In this document: one piece after another, positions 16,954 to 25,039 of the stretch
How the letters are laid out: each line of letters opens with the position of its first letter
Position numbering within the stretch: position 1 is the first letter of the stretch
DNA from: Opitutia bacterium
GTDB taxonomy: Bacteria > Verrucomicrobiota > Verrucomicrobiia > Opitutales > Opitutaceae
Length of the DNA stretch: 35,244 bases
Direction: 5' to 3'
Assembly: GCA_947453695.1 (NCBI GenBank)
Contig: CANGHW010000047.1
Coordinates: 1 to 35,244, forward strand
Notes under the pieces: model-generated
What the model saw: only the letters and a program-made list of their open reading frames with translations
The model's database searches: none
What the model was told of the DNA's origin: nothing
Made by a program: the position numbers and the translations under genes

Positions 16954-16978
16954 GGGAAACGCGCGGTGGGCGCGGGAG

Positions 16979-17001
16979 CACGGTCAGGCTGACCGTGCTA
17001 C
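16979..17001 (-). repeat. REP-type hairpin, GTAG foot
   Basis: Minus strand: GTAG, then perfect 8-bp stem CACGGTCA / TGACCGTG with loop GCC. The same 23-nt sequence recurs at 24818-24840 and 25017-25039 and, with CG for CA, at 18987-19009. It begins 11 bp downstream of the DUF885 stop. Confidence 0.85.
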
Positions 17002-17012
17002 GGGCGGGCGGG

Positions 17013-18836
17013 TTAGCGCATGGCTTTTTCGGTCGAGATCCACTCGTCGATGGCGGTGGCGAGGACGTCGAGGGGGACTTCGCCGGTGCGGAGGACGGCG
17101 TTGTGGAATTCCTTCAGTGAGAATTTTTCGCCGAGTTCGCGTTTCGCTTTCGCGCGGACGTCGAGGATCTTGAGCTGACCGATTTTGTAGGAGCAGGCTT
17201 GGCCCGGCATCACGACGTAGCGCTCCACTTCGGAAACAGAAATGCCGTAGTCGATGGCTTGCTGGCGCGTCCATTTTTTCGCGTGGAGGCCCGTGTCGAC
17301 GACAAGGCGGCGGGCGCGGAAGAGTTCCTTGTCGAGCTGGCCGAGGAGGCCTTGGGGGTCGCCTTCATACCAGCCGAGTTCGACGGCGAGTTGCTCGGCG
17401 TAGAGGGCCCAGCCTTCGGAGAAGGCGGAGAGGCCGCCGAAGCTGCGGCGTTGGCGGAATTTTGGGATCTCGGGGAGCTCCTGTTGAAGCGCGATGTGGA
17501 AGTGATGGCCGGGGACGCCTTCGTGATAGACGAGCGTGCGCATGGAGATGACGTCGAACTTGGGGCCGGGGAGCGGGGCCCAGAAGACGCCTGGGCGAGT
17601 GCCGTCGGGGGCGGGGAAACTGTAGTGGGCGGCGGCGCTTTTTTCGGTGAAGGGCGGCTCGCGTTTCACGACGACGGGGGCCTTGGGGCGGAGGTCGAAA
17701 GCGGACTCGGCGCGGCGTTCGGCGTCGCGGAGGATCTCGGTGAAGCGCGCGAGGAGGGCGGGGCGCGGGTCGGGCTCGGCGGGCGGCTGGGAGTCGGCGG
17801 TGAGTTTCGCGTAGCGGTCTTTGACGGAGCCCTCGGTGTAGCCGAGGGAGCGGAGGAGGCCGTCCATGGTTTGCTCGATGCGCGCGACTTCCTTCAGGCC
17901 GATCTCGTGGATCTGGTCGGGCGTGTAGTCGGTGGTGGTGTTGGTCGCGAGGGCGGCGGCGTAGGCGGCGGCGCCGCGGGGGAGGCGCCAGAGGCCGGCG
18001 TCGTCGGTGGCGATTTTGTGATGCTCGACGAGGAGGGCGCGGATGCGTTGGAAGGCGGGGATGATGGCGGTGCGGACGATCTGCTCGGCGTCGGCGAGGG
18101 CGGCGGTGCGGGTGGCGGCGGGGAGGTCGGTGAGGGCGGAGGCGCGTTCGTCGAGGGAGGAGACGAGGACGTTTTTCGCGGGGGCGGGGGCGAGGAAACG
18201 GTCGAGGCCGTCGAGGGTGGCCTGGAGGATGAACTTGGGCGGGATGATGCCGGCTTTGGCGCGGGCAGAGGCTTCGGCGATGCCGGCGTCGAGGAGCGGG
18301 GCGAGTTGGCCGAGGCGCGCGAGGTAGTTTTCGATGTCGCGCGCGTTGCGGATCGGATGGGTCTGGCTGAGGAAATTAACGAAGCCGACCTGGAGGCCGC
18401 GGAACTGGTCGAAGACGAAACGGTGGTCGGAAAAATCGTTGGCGCGGAGGGTGTCGGCGAGTTTCCAAGTGAGCATGGCTTGGGACACGCGCTGCACGGA
18501 ATCGAGTTCGCCGGGGGTGAATTTCTTCAGCGAGGTGAGGGCGGAGCGGGCGGCTTCGGCGCGGCGGGCGCGTTCGGCGAAGTCGAGGGGCGTGCCGTAT
18601 TGGAAATCTTTCGCGATGAGCTGGCGGTCGAGGGCGTCTTGCGCAGCGCCGGAGAAATACTGCGAACCCGTGGCGGCGAGCGGATCGGCGCGGACCCAGT
18701 CGTCGGCGAGGGTATTGACGAGTTGGTCGAAAGCGGGGTTGGGGGCGGCGTGGGCGAGGGACGCGGAGAGGGGGAAAAGGAGGGCGGAGCAGAGGGAGAG
18801 GACGAAAGCGCGGAGCGGAGAGGGGCGGGTGGGCAT
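17013..18836 (-). CDS. Secreted DUF885 protein, metallopeptidase-like, 607 aa
   Basis: The start is at ATG 18834-18836, opening a signal peptide (RAFVLSLCSALLFPLSASLAHA-A). A longer frame to 19019 runs through REP elements and is not used. The DUF885 family (PF05960) is related to zinc-dependent carboxypeptidase-like enzymes. The metal-site motif is visible as H438-E-G-V-P-G-H443-H444, followed by a conserved SEGWALYAEQL about 45 residues later that should give the third ligand. The C-terminus VVMPGQACSYKIGQ is typical of the family. Probably an exported peptidase of unknown specificity. The gene lies between the transglutaminase-DUF2126 fusion and the 21-bp array, with REP elements on both sides. 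A frameshifted remnant of a paralogue's tail lies at 15811-16015. Confidence 0.9.
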   Translation of the reverse strand: MPTRPSPLRAFVLSLCSALLFPLSASLAHAAPNPAFDQLVNTLADDWVRADPLAATGSQYFSGAAQDALDRQLIAKDFQYGTPLDFAERARRAEAARSALTSLKKFTPGELDSVQRVSQAMLTWKLADTLRANDFSDHRFVFDQFRGLQVGFVNFLSQTHPIRNARDIENYLARLGQLAPLLDAGIAEASARAKAGIIPPKFILQATLDGLDRFLAPAPAKNVLVSSLDERASALTDLPAATRTAALADAEQIVRTAIIPAFQRIRALLVEHHKIATDDAGLWRLPRGAAAYAAALATNTTTDYTPDQIHEIGLKEVARIEQTMDGLLRSLGYTEGSVKDRYAKLTADSQPPAEPDPRPALLARFTEILRDAERRAESAFDLRPKAPVVVKREPPFTEKSAAAHYSFPAPDGTRPGVFWAPLPGPKFDVISMRTLVYHEGVPGHHFHIALQQELPEIPKFRQRRSFGGLSAFSEGWALYAEQLAVELGWYEGDPQGLLGQLDKELFRARRLVVDTGLHAKKWTRQQAIDYGISVSEVERYVVMPGQACSYKIGQLKILDVRAKAKRELGEKFSLKEFHNAVLRTGEVPLDVLATAIDEWISTEKAMR

Positions 18837-18919
18837 GGAAGTGGTGGGAGCGGAGGTGAGGGCGGTGGGGTGGAAGAGAGACAAGCCGTTGCGACGCGAG
18901 GTCGCAACCCACGGATGAT

Positions 18920-18942
18920 GGCAGGCGTAGAGCTTGCCCCAC
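18920..18942 (-). repeat. REP-type hairpin, GTGG foot (tandem copy 1)
   Basis: Minus strand: GTGG, GGCAAGC, loop TCTAC, GCCTGCC; a 7-bp stem with one mismatch. First of three same-orientation elements starting 34 and 33 bp apart in the gap between the DUF885 start and the DUF2126-fusion stop. Confidence 0.65.
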
Positions 18943-18953
18943 AAAAAGTGCAG

Positions 18954-18976
18954 GGCAGGTGTAGTGCCTGCTCCAC
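18954..18976 (-). repeat. REP-type hairpin, GTGG foot, degenerate (tandem copy 2)
   Basis: Minus strand: GTGG, AGCAGGC, ACTAC, ACCTGCC. Only the inner five positions of the stem pair, so it appears partly decayed. Spacing fits the array with the copies on both sides. Confidence 0.5.
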
Positions 18977-18986
18977 ACTCTTTGAA

Positions 18987-19009
18987 CGCGGTCAGGCTGA
19001 CCGCGCTAC
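18987..19009 (-). repeat. REP-type hairpin whose GTAG supplies a stop codon (tandem copy 3)
   Basis: Minus strand: GTAG (19006-19009), perfect 8-bp stem CGCGGTCA / TGACCGCG, loop GCC. The TAG at 19006-19008 is the stop codon of the transglutaminase-DUF2126 gene. Confidence 0.8.
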
Positions 19010-22000
19010 GGGCGGGCAACTTTGAAGGGGTCGCGGAGGTCGAGGGTGTGCGGGTGCTCGGGCGTGATCTCGCGGGCCGGGATCGGGAGCGGTTGACCGG
19101 GCGTGTGGCCGTGCGGGATGAAGCGCGCGAGGCGGCGGCTTTCGGCTTCGTAGCTGTTTACCGGGAAGGTCGCGTAGTTGCGGCCGCCGGGGTGGGCGAC
19201 GTGATAGGCGCAGCCGGCGAGGGCTTTGTTGTTCCACGCGTCGACGAGGTCGAAGACGAGCGGGGCATCGACGCCGATGGTCGGGTGCAGGCAGGACGGC
19301 GGTTGCCACGCGCGGTAGCGGACGCCGGCCACGAACTCGCCGTTGACGCCGGTGGGCTGGAGCGGGACACGCGCGCCGTTGCAGGCGACGAAGTAGCGCT
19401 CGGGCGTGAGGCCGGTGACTTTGACCTGCAGGCGCTCGACGGAGCTGTCGACGAAGCGGACGGTGCCGCCGGGGGCACCTTCTTCGCCCATGACGTGCCA
19501 GGGCTCGAGGGCGTGGCGGAGCTCGAGCTCCATGCCTCGGGTGTGGATGCGGCCGTTGAGCGGGAAACGGAATTCGAAGTGCGGGGCGAACCACGCGGTG
19601 TCGAACGGCAGGCCCCAGGAGCGGAGGTCAGCGGTGACGTCGGCGAAATCCTGCTGGCAGTAGTGCGGGAGCAAGTAGCGGTCGTGGAGATCGGTGCCCC
19701 AGCGGACGAGGCGCTCGGGCGTGTAAGGATTATCCCAGAAGCGGGCGACGAAGGCGCGGAGGAGGAGCTGTTGCGCGAGACTCATGCGCGCGTGCGGCGG
19801 CATTTCGAAGGCGCGGAGCTCGAGGAGGCCGAGGCGGCCGGTGGCGCTGTCGGGCGAGTAGAGTTTATCGATGCAGAACTCGGCGCGGTGAGTGTTGCCG
19901 GAGACGTCGGTGAGGAGATTGCGGAAGATGCGGTCGACGAGCCACGGCGGCGTGGCGCCGAACTGGGATTGGTTTTTCGCGAGTTCGCGGAAGGCGATCT
20001 CGAGCTCGTAGAGAGAGTCGTTGCGGGCCTCGCCGACGCGCGGCGCCTGGGACGTCGGCCCGATGAAGAGGCCGGAGAACAGGTAGCTGAGCGACGGATG
20101 ATTGTGCCAGTAGCTGAGCAGGCTCTGGAGGACGTGCGGGCGACGGAGGAGCGGGGAGTCGGACGGGCGCTCGCCGCCGAGGATGAGGTGGTTGCCGCCG
20201 CCGGTGCCGGTGTGGCGACCGTCGAGCATGAATTTGTCGGTGCCGAGGCGGGTTTGGCGCGCGGCCTCGTAGAGGAACTCGGTTTTCTCGGTGAGTTCGC
20301 GCCACGTGGCGGACGGGTGGATGTTGACCTCGATGACGCCGGGATCGGGCGTGACCTTGATGCTGTTGAGGCGTGGGTCGTGCGGCGGAAGGTAGCCTTC
20401 GATGACGACGGGGAGGTTGAGGTCGGCGCAGGTGGCTTCGAGGGCGGTGAGCAGATCGAGGTAATCCTCGGTCGTGCGCACGGGCGGCATGAAGACGAAG
20501 AGGTGGCCTTCGCGCGGCTCGACGCAGAGAGCAGTGCGGACGATCCACGGGGTGCTCTCCTGCGCAGCGGGCGGGCGGTTGGCGGGAGGGAGGGATTGCG
20601 GACGCGGATCGTGATCGCCGGGGAAGCCGGCGGAGCGACGGAGGTCGGCGAGACGCTCCGCGGCGGCGGTGCGGGCGGAAGGCGAGCCAACGGTCTGGCG
20701 GTATTGGCGGGCGAGGGCTTCAGCGTCGGGGAGCGGCGGAAGGTCGAGCGTGGGATCGGGCGAGACGAGGTGGCGGGCGTCGGTCGGTGAAACCCACGGC
20801 TGGGAATCGAGCGGGAGGCGGAGACCCATCGGGGAATCGCCGGGGAGGAGGAAGAGGTGATCGGGGCGGAGGAACCACGGGCCGCTGGCCCAGCCCCACG
20901 GGGCGGCACGCTCGAGGGGTAGTGCGTAGCCGACGATGTGATCGAGGCCCTGCTCAAAGATTTTCGCGAGGCGGACGCGTTCCTGGGCGTCGGAGAGTTT
21001 GTTTTTGAGCGGGTCGACGTTGACGGGGAGACGGCGCTCTTTCCAGAGGTGATACCACGTGTCCTCGTAGCCGGGCATGAGGTATTGGTCGCCGACGCCG
21101 AGGTGGTGGGAGAGACGCGACGCGAAGCGCTGGGCATCGGCGGCGGTGCGGCCCGTGGGCTGCGCGATGTCGGCGAGGAGGGCGGGATTTTTCCAGACGG
21201 GCTGGCCGTCGCGGCGCCAGATCGCGGAGAAAGCCCAGCGGGGGAGTTGTTCGCCGGGATACCATTTGCCCTGGCCGTAGTGGATGAAGCCACCGGCGCC
21301 GTAGTGGTTCCAGAGGCGTTTGATGAGGCCTTCGGCGAGGGAGCGTTTCTTGGGGCCGACGGCGGCGGTGTTCCACTCGGGGCCGTCCATGTCGTCGATG
21401 GAGATGAAGGTGGGCTCGCCGCCCATGGTGAGGCGGACATCGCGGGCGCGGAGGGTGGCGTCGATTTTTTCGCCGAGGGCGTTGATGGCGGCCCACTGAG
21501 CGTCGGTGTAGGGATAGGTGACGCGCGGGGACTCAAAGATGCGCGAGACGGACATCGCGAAGTCGAACTTCACTTCGGATTTGTCGACGCCGCCGGAGAT
21601 AGGCGCGGCAGAGGACGGCTCGGGGGAGCAGGCGAGCGGGAGGTGGCCTTCGCCGGCGAGGAGTCCGGATGTGGGGTCGAGACCGACCCAGCCGGCGCCG
21701 GGCAGATAGACTTCGCACCACGCGTGGAGATCGGTGAAGTCCTTCTCGGTGCCGGAGGGGCCGTCGAGGGATTTTTGGTCGGCCTTGAGCTGGATCAGAT
21801 AGCCGGAGACGAAGCGGGCGGCGAGGCCGCAGTGGCGGAGCGCTTGGACGAGGAGCCAACCGGAATCGCGGCAGGAACCGGAGAGTTTCGTGAGCGTTTC
21901 CTCGGGCGTCTGCACGCCGGGTTCGAGGCGGATGACGTAGCGGATGAGGTGGTTGAGGCGGAGATTGAGGGCGACGAGGAAATCGATGGTGCGGCGCGGC

Positions 22001-22419
22001 GTGCGATCAATGCCGGCGACGAATGCGGCGAAGGCCGGGGTGGCGGCGGTGAGGGCGTCTTTGCGCAGGTAGGGCGCGAGCTCGACGGCGAGTTTGTCGT
22101 CGTAGGCGAACGGGAAGTTCTCGGCGGCCGGCTCGAGGAAGAAGTCGAACGGGTTGTAGACGGCCATCTCGGCGACGAGGTCGACCTCGACGGAGAAGGA
22201 AAAGGTGGGCTCAGGAAAGACTACACGGGCGAGGTAGTTGCCCTGGGGGTCCTGCTGCCAGTTGAGGAAGTGAGGCTCGGGTTTGACCTTGAGCGAGTAG
22301 CTCAACACCGGGGTCCGGCAATGCGCGGCCGGGCGAAGGCGAATGACCTGGGGTCCGAGGCGGACGAGGCGGTCATAGTTATAGGCGGTCTTATGGTGGA
22401 GAGCGACGTGGATGGCCAT
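19006..22419 (-). CDS. Transglutaminase-DUF2126 fusion protein, 1137 aa
   Basis: Starts MAIHVALHHKTAYNYDR, a bacterial transglutaminase N-terminal domain. The core has C183 in GSCRDSGWLLVQ, H232 in DLHAWCEVYLPGAGW and D248 in GLDPTSG. From about residue 340 the chain is DUF2126 (COG4196, a predicted amidoligase), opening LTMGGEPTFISIDDMDG and including HTGTGGGNHLILGG and LTDVSGNTHRAEF. No signal peptide, so cytoplasmic. This family co-occurs with the ATP-grasp/alpha-E/transglutaminase genes, here 7 kb away on the same strand, and is thought to be part of the same peptide-modification pathway. The stop TAG is the TAG of a REP-type GTAG, so the last residues (KVARP) may have been altered by REP insertion. 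Confidence 0.9.
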   Translation of the reverse strand: MAIHVALHHKTAYNYDRLVRLGPQVIRLRPAAHCRTPVLSYSLKVKPEPHFLNWQQDPQGNYLARVVFPEPTFSFSVEVDLVAEMAVYNPFDFFLEPAAENFPFAYDDKLAVELAPYLRKDALTAATPAFAAFVAGIDRTPRRTIDFLVALNLRLNHLIRYVIRLEPGVQTPEETLTKLSGSCRDSGWLLVQALRHCGLAARFVSGYLIQLKADQKSLDGPSGTEKDFTDLHAWCEVYLPGAGWVGLDPTSGLLAGEGHLPLACSPEPSSAAPISGGVDKSEVKFDFAMSVSRIFESPRVTYPYTDAQWAAINALGEKIDATLRARDVRLTMGGEPTFISIDDMDGPEWNTAAVGPKKRSLAEGLIKRLWNHYGAGGFIHYGQGKWYPGEQLPRWAFSAIWRRDGQPVWKNPALLADIAQPTGRTAADAQRFASRLSHHLGVGDQYLMPGYEDTWYHLWKERRLPVNVDPLKNKLSDAQERVRLAKIFEQGLDHIVGYALPLERAAPWGWASGPWFLRPDHLFLLPGDSPMGLRLPLDSQPWVSPTDARHLVSPDPTLDLPPLPDAEALARQYRQTVGSPSARTAAAERLADLRRSAGFPGDHDPRPQSLPPANRPPAAQESTPWIVRTALCVEPREGHLFVFMPPVRTTEDYLDLLTALEATCADLNLPVVIEGYLPPHDPRLNSIKVTPDPGVIEVNIHPSATWRELTEKTEFLYEAARQTRLGTDKFMLDGRHTGTGGGNHLILGGERPSDSPLLRRPHVLQSLLSYWHNHPSLSYLFSGLFIGPTSQAPRVGEARNDSLYELEIAFRELAKNQSQFGATPPWLVDRIFRNLLTDVSGNTHRAEFCIDKLYSPDSATGRLGLLELRAFEMPPHARMSLAQQLLLRAFVARFWDNPYTPERLVRWGTDLHDRYLLPHYCQQDFADVTADLRSWGLPFDTAWFAPHFEFRFPLNGRIHTRGMELELRHALEPWHVMGEEGAPGGTVRFVDSSVERLQVKVTGLTPERYFVACNGARVPLQPTGVNGEFVAGVRYRAWQPPSCLHPTIGVDAPLVFDLVDAWNNKALAGCAYHVAHPGGRNYATFPVNSYEAESRRLARFIPHGHTPGQPLPIPAREITPEHPHTLDLRDPFKVARP

Positions 22420-22668
22420 GGGCGAGGTTTTGCGAGCGGCGCAGGATGGTTAGCACAAGCCGGGCCGCAACGCAGGTGTGGCGTGAAACGCGGATGTCAC
22501 ATTGTGGACCGAGAGCAGACGATTGACCGCGAAGGCTTTCGGCAACGGGCGAAACCGGGTGATGCGGCGTCGGCTGATGACCGGCCGGAGGACGAAAAGG
22601 GGGCTGGGTTAAGTGGACGGGGCGAAGTGGAGGAAACATTGGCCGGTTTCGGCCGTCTGAGCGAGGGT
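22420..22668. promoter_or_regulatory. Divergent intergenic region, DUF2126 fusion / YXWGXW gene
   Basis: These 249 bp separate two divergent genes and should contain both promoters. I see no confident promoter boxes. A GAGGG just before the plus-strand gene (22664-22668) could act as Shine-Dalgarno. Confidence 0.4.
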
Positions 22669-23631
22669 ATGAAAATGGACCCCTTCCCCGGCAAGATGCG
22701 TGCGGCCCACTGGGGCGCGTCGCTTGGCATCGTGTTAATGGCGGCCGGTTTGCAGGCTGCGGACAGCGGCTTTCCGGCGATTCCGGATGCCCCGACGGTG
22801 CCGATGGCGCCGACTTTGCCGGACGCGGCCATCCTGCGGGAGCCGATGCCGCCGCAGGTGAGCCAGGAAATCATCGAGGAGCGGCCGTCGTCGCAGCACG
22901 TGTGGATTTCAGGGCATTGGCGCTGGCAGGAAGGGCGCTATGCGTGGATCGCAGGGAAGTGGGATTTGCCGCCGCGGGCCAATGTCGCGTGGGTCGAGCC
23001 GCGCTGGGAAAAGAAGGGGAATGGCTATGTGCTTGCGGGGGGCTACTGGCAGGAAGCTTCGGCCTCGGCGATGGTGAGCAGCGTGCCAGCGACCGCGCAA
23101 GGGGTGACCTCGACTCCGACGATGCAGCCGGAGGTGGTCGTGGTGCAGAGCGCGCCGCCGCCGCCGCAACGGGAGATCATCGTGGAGCGGCCCTCGCCGT
23201 ATCACGTGTGGGTGGGCGGTTACTGGGGTTTTCGCGCCGGGCGACACGTGTGGATCGGCGGGCGCTGGGATATGCCGCCGCGCACGAATGTCGTGTGGGT
23301 GGAGCCGCGGTGGGAACGACGCGGACATGGGTATGTTTTAGTGGAAGGCTATTGGCAGGATGCGACGCCAGTCCGGATGGGGCCGGGCGGTCCCGGTGGA
23401 CGCGAAATAATCGTGGTGCGCGAACCGCCGCCGCCGCGTCGCGAGGTGATCCCGGCGCGGCCGCCCCCTGGGATGGTATGGGTGTCGGGCTACTGGGCCT
23501 GGCACGGCGACCGCCACTTCTGGGTCGCGGGACATTTCGAACACCCGCCGCGCGCGCGCGCCGTATGGGTGGAGCCGCGGTGGGAACGCCGGGGCGGGAG
23601 CTACATCTTTATCGAAGGTGTGTGGCGGTGA
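22669..23631 (+). CDS. Secreted YXWGXW-repeat protein, 320 aa
   Basis: ATG 22669 or the second in-frame ATG at 22675 may be used; the second has better spacing from GAGGG. A signal peptide follows (HWGASLGIVLMAAGLQAA-D). The mature protein consists of three copies of an about 80-residue module. Each module has a Pro-rich lead (PPPPQREIIVERPS), a line of the form HVWVGGYWGFRAGRHVWIGG, and a line of the form WVEPRWERRGHGYVLVEGYW. This is the YXWGXW repeat family (PF12779), found in exported proteins of Planctomycetes, Verrucomicrobia and Proteobacteria; its role is unknown. The upstream frame to 20938 is antisense to the DUF2126 gene and is ignored. Confidence 0.9.
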   Translation: MKMDPFPGKMRAAHWGASLGIVLMAAGLQAADSGFPAIPDAPTVPMAPTLPDAAILREPMPPQVSQEIIEERPSSQHVWISGHWRWQEGRYAWIAGKWDLPPRANVAWVEPRWEKKGNGYVLAGGYWQEASASAMVSSVPATAQGVTSTPTMQPEVVVVQSAPPPPQREIIVERPSPYHVWVGGYWGFRAGRHVWIGGRWDMPPRTNVVWVEPRWERRGHGYVLVEGYWQDATPVRMGPGGPGGREIIVVREPPPPRREVIPARPPPGMVWVSGYWAWHGDRHFWVAGHFEHPPRARAVWVEPRWERRGGSYIFIEGVWR

Positions 23632-23743
23632 GGCGCGGTGCGTGGGGCTCTCGGTGGGGCGGAGCCCTGCGCGCGATAGTTACGTCGATTGATCGGGCTC
23701 CAGATAAGAGACTAAACACTAGAACCTGACCCGTTTTATCTGC

Positions 23744-24031
23744 TCATCGTGAGACCAGAAGCGCAATTCCGGCGACCGCGAAACCAAGGCTTAAGAACGA
23801 CCACCGGCGGTAATGGCTGCTCAAGATCAATGCTGCAATCGAAGTGAGCCCGGCCACGATCCAGGCGAAGAGTGCGAAAACCGTCCCATGTCCAACGGGG
23901 CGGAGAACAATCCTGCTTTCGTCGGCCCAGCCTGCCCAAAGATGAAAAGCTAAGCCGACGAACAAGCACCCGATCGCGAGCAGAGGAGCGACTGCACTCA
24001 TTGTTTTCTTCGTGTCGGGTGCGTCGGCCAT
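23744..24031 (-). CDS. Small membrane protein, 95 aa
   Basis: ATG 24029-24031 to TGA 23744-23746. Three hydrophobic segments are visible: APLLAIGCLFVGLAFHLWAG, GTVFALFAWIVAGLTSIAAL and FLSLGFAVAGIALLVS, separated by short polar turns with HYRRW. No family recognised. Base composition is less GC-rich than its neighbours and the surrounding 23632-24215 region is sparse, so it may be a later arrival. It stands alone between two plus-strand genes. Confidence 0.6.
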   Translation of the reverse strand: MADAPDTKKTMSAVAPLLAIGCLFVGLAFHLWAGWADESRIVLRPVGHGTVFALFAWIVAGLTSIAALILSSHYRRWSFLSLGFAVAGIALLVSR

Positions 24032-24056
24032 CTCTTTTGCGTAATAGTGTTATTCG

Positions 24057-24077
24057 GCTGCACGGAGTGCAGCTTTT
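24057..24077 (+). repeat. Hairpin followed by a short T-run
   Basis: Stem GCTGCAC / GTGCAGC (7 bp), loop GGA, then TTTT on the plus strand. It lies 26 bp upstream of the small membrane gene's start (minus strand) and before the methyltransferase gene. The T-run is short, so a terminator role is uncertain. It lacks the GTAG/GTGG foot of the REP elements. Confidence 0.4.
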
Positions 24078-24215
24078 GCAGGGGGAAGCAAACTCCGGGC
24101 TCAGGTGGCGAGTTTTTCATTCAGAGTCTTGAGCGAACCAGCCACGGGTGACGATGGTGGATGGATGGTGCTCCGGGCTCGCGTGGGGTGCAGGGTGGGG
24201 CATGGTGGTGCTTGT

Positions 24216-24812
24216 ATGAAAATCTCGTGGAATGAGCGCTTTGGGGCGGACGTTTATTTTTACGGCAAGGAGCCCAATGCGTTCGTCGCGGAGATGGCGG
24301 GGAAGATTCCGGCGGGGCCGGTGCTGTGTCTCGCCAAGGGCGAGGGGCGCAATGCGGTGTTTCTCGCGCAGCGCGGGCATGAGGTCACCGCGGTCGATCA
24401 GGCGGCCACCGGGATGGCGAAGGCCGGGCGGCTCGCGGCGGAGCGTGGCGTGGCGCTGACGACGGTGGTGGCGGACTTGAATGCGTATGCGATCACGCCG
24501 CGGGCGTGGGCGGGGATTGTGGTGACATTTGGACATTTTCCGCCGGCGTTGCGCCGGGCGGTGCACGCGCAGGTGGTGGCCGGGTTGCGGCCGGGCGGAG
24601 TGTTTGTGCTGGAGGCTTACACGCCGGCGCAGCTGGCCTACAGCACGGGCGGACCGAAGGACGTGATGCTGCTCATGACGCTCGCGGCGTTGCGCGAGGA
24701 ATTGGCGGGGCTGGAGTTTTTGCACGCGCGCGAGTGCGAGCGCGAGGTGAGCGAGGGGCAGGGGCACACCGGGCGGGCGGCGGTGGTGCAGATCGTGGCG
24801 CGGAAGGCGTAG
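24216..24812 (+). CDS. SAM-dependent methyltransferase, TehB-like small class I, 198 aa
   Basis: ATG 24216 (MKISWNERFGADVYFYGKEP) is chosen over an upstream in-frame start at 24105, since this opening is typical of the family. Motif I is VLCLAKGEGRNAVFLAQRG, with the acidic ribose-binding residue in EVTAVDQ. Later come IVVTFGHFPPALR and LRPGGVFVLEAYTP, typical post-motifs. Small methyltransferases of this kind act on small molecules or metalloid ions; the substrate is unknown. The stop TAG (24810-24812) is preceded by G, forming GTAG directly before a REP-type hairpin. No operon partner. Confidence 0.85.
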   Translation: MKISWNERFGADVYFYGKEPNAFVAEMAGKIPAGPVLCLAKGEGRNAVFLAQRGHEVTAVDQAATGMAKAGRLAAERGVALTTVVADLNAYAITPRAWAGIVVTFGHFPPALRRAVHAQVVAGLRPGGVFVLEAYTPAQLAYSTGGPKDVMLLMTLAALREELAGLEFLHARECEREVSEGQGHTGRAAVVQIVARKA

Positions 24813-24817
24813 CACGG

Positions 24818-24840
24818 CACGGTCAGGCTGACCGTGCTAC
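24818..24840 (-). repeat. REP-type hairpin, GTAG foot
   Basis: Same sequence as 16979-17001: GTAG, stem CACGGTCA / TGACCGTG, loop GCC on the minus strand. On the plus strand a second GTAG followed by CACGG (24809-24817) precedes it and contains the methyltransferase stop codon, as if a second, opposite copy were partly merged. Confidence 0.8.
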
Positions 24841-24914
24841 GGTTGCGGTGGTTTGGCGGGTAGGGGCAGCGCGGAGTGGGGTGAGGCGAGCGTGTGTGGC
24901 GCGAGAGGCGGGGT

Positions 24915-24937
24915 GTCAGGCGTAAAGCCTGCCCCAC
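24915..24937 (-). repeat. REP-type hairpin, GTGG foot
   Basis: Minus strand: GTGG, GGCAGGC, loop TTTAC, GCCTGAC; one mismatch in the 7-bp stem. Second of three same-orientation elements in the 223-bp gap between the convergent methyltransferase and FAD oxidoreductase genes; the rest of that gap holds nothing recognised. Confidence 0.7.
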
Positions 24938-25016
24938 CTGAGGTGCGGTGGCACGGGGCTGCTTTTGTCGGCAGACTCATCTTTTTCGCGGGGCGTAGGA
25001 TGTGCGCCGCGCGGAG

Positions 25017-25039
25017 CACGGTCAGGCTGACCGTGCTAC
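25017..25039 (-). repeat. REP-type hairpin whose GTAG supplies a stop codon
   Basis: Same sequence as 16979-17001. GTAG lies at 25036-25039 on the minus strand and its TAG is the stop codon of the FAD oxidoreductase gene. Confidence 0.85.

Noticed and set aside
16609..16992. Plus-strand heptad frame (ERLKPSI, EHLKPAA units) as the coding strand of the array
   Set aside because: Extended across the whole array this frame meets at least four stops (16138, 16222, 16513, 16537), against two on the minus strand, and gives only polar residues at the conserved position. Not excluded for its open part alone.
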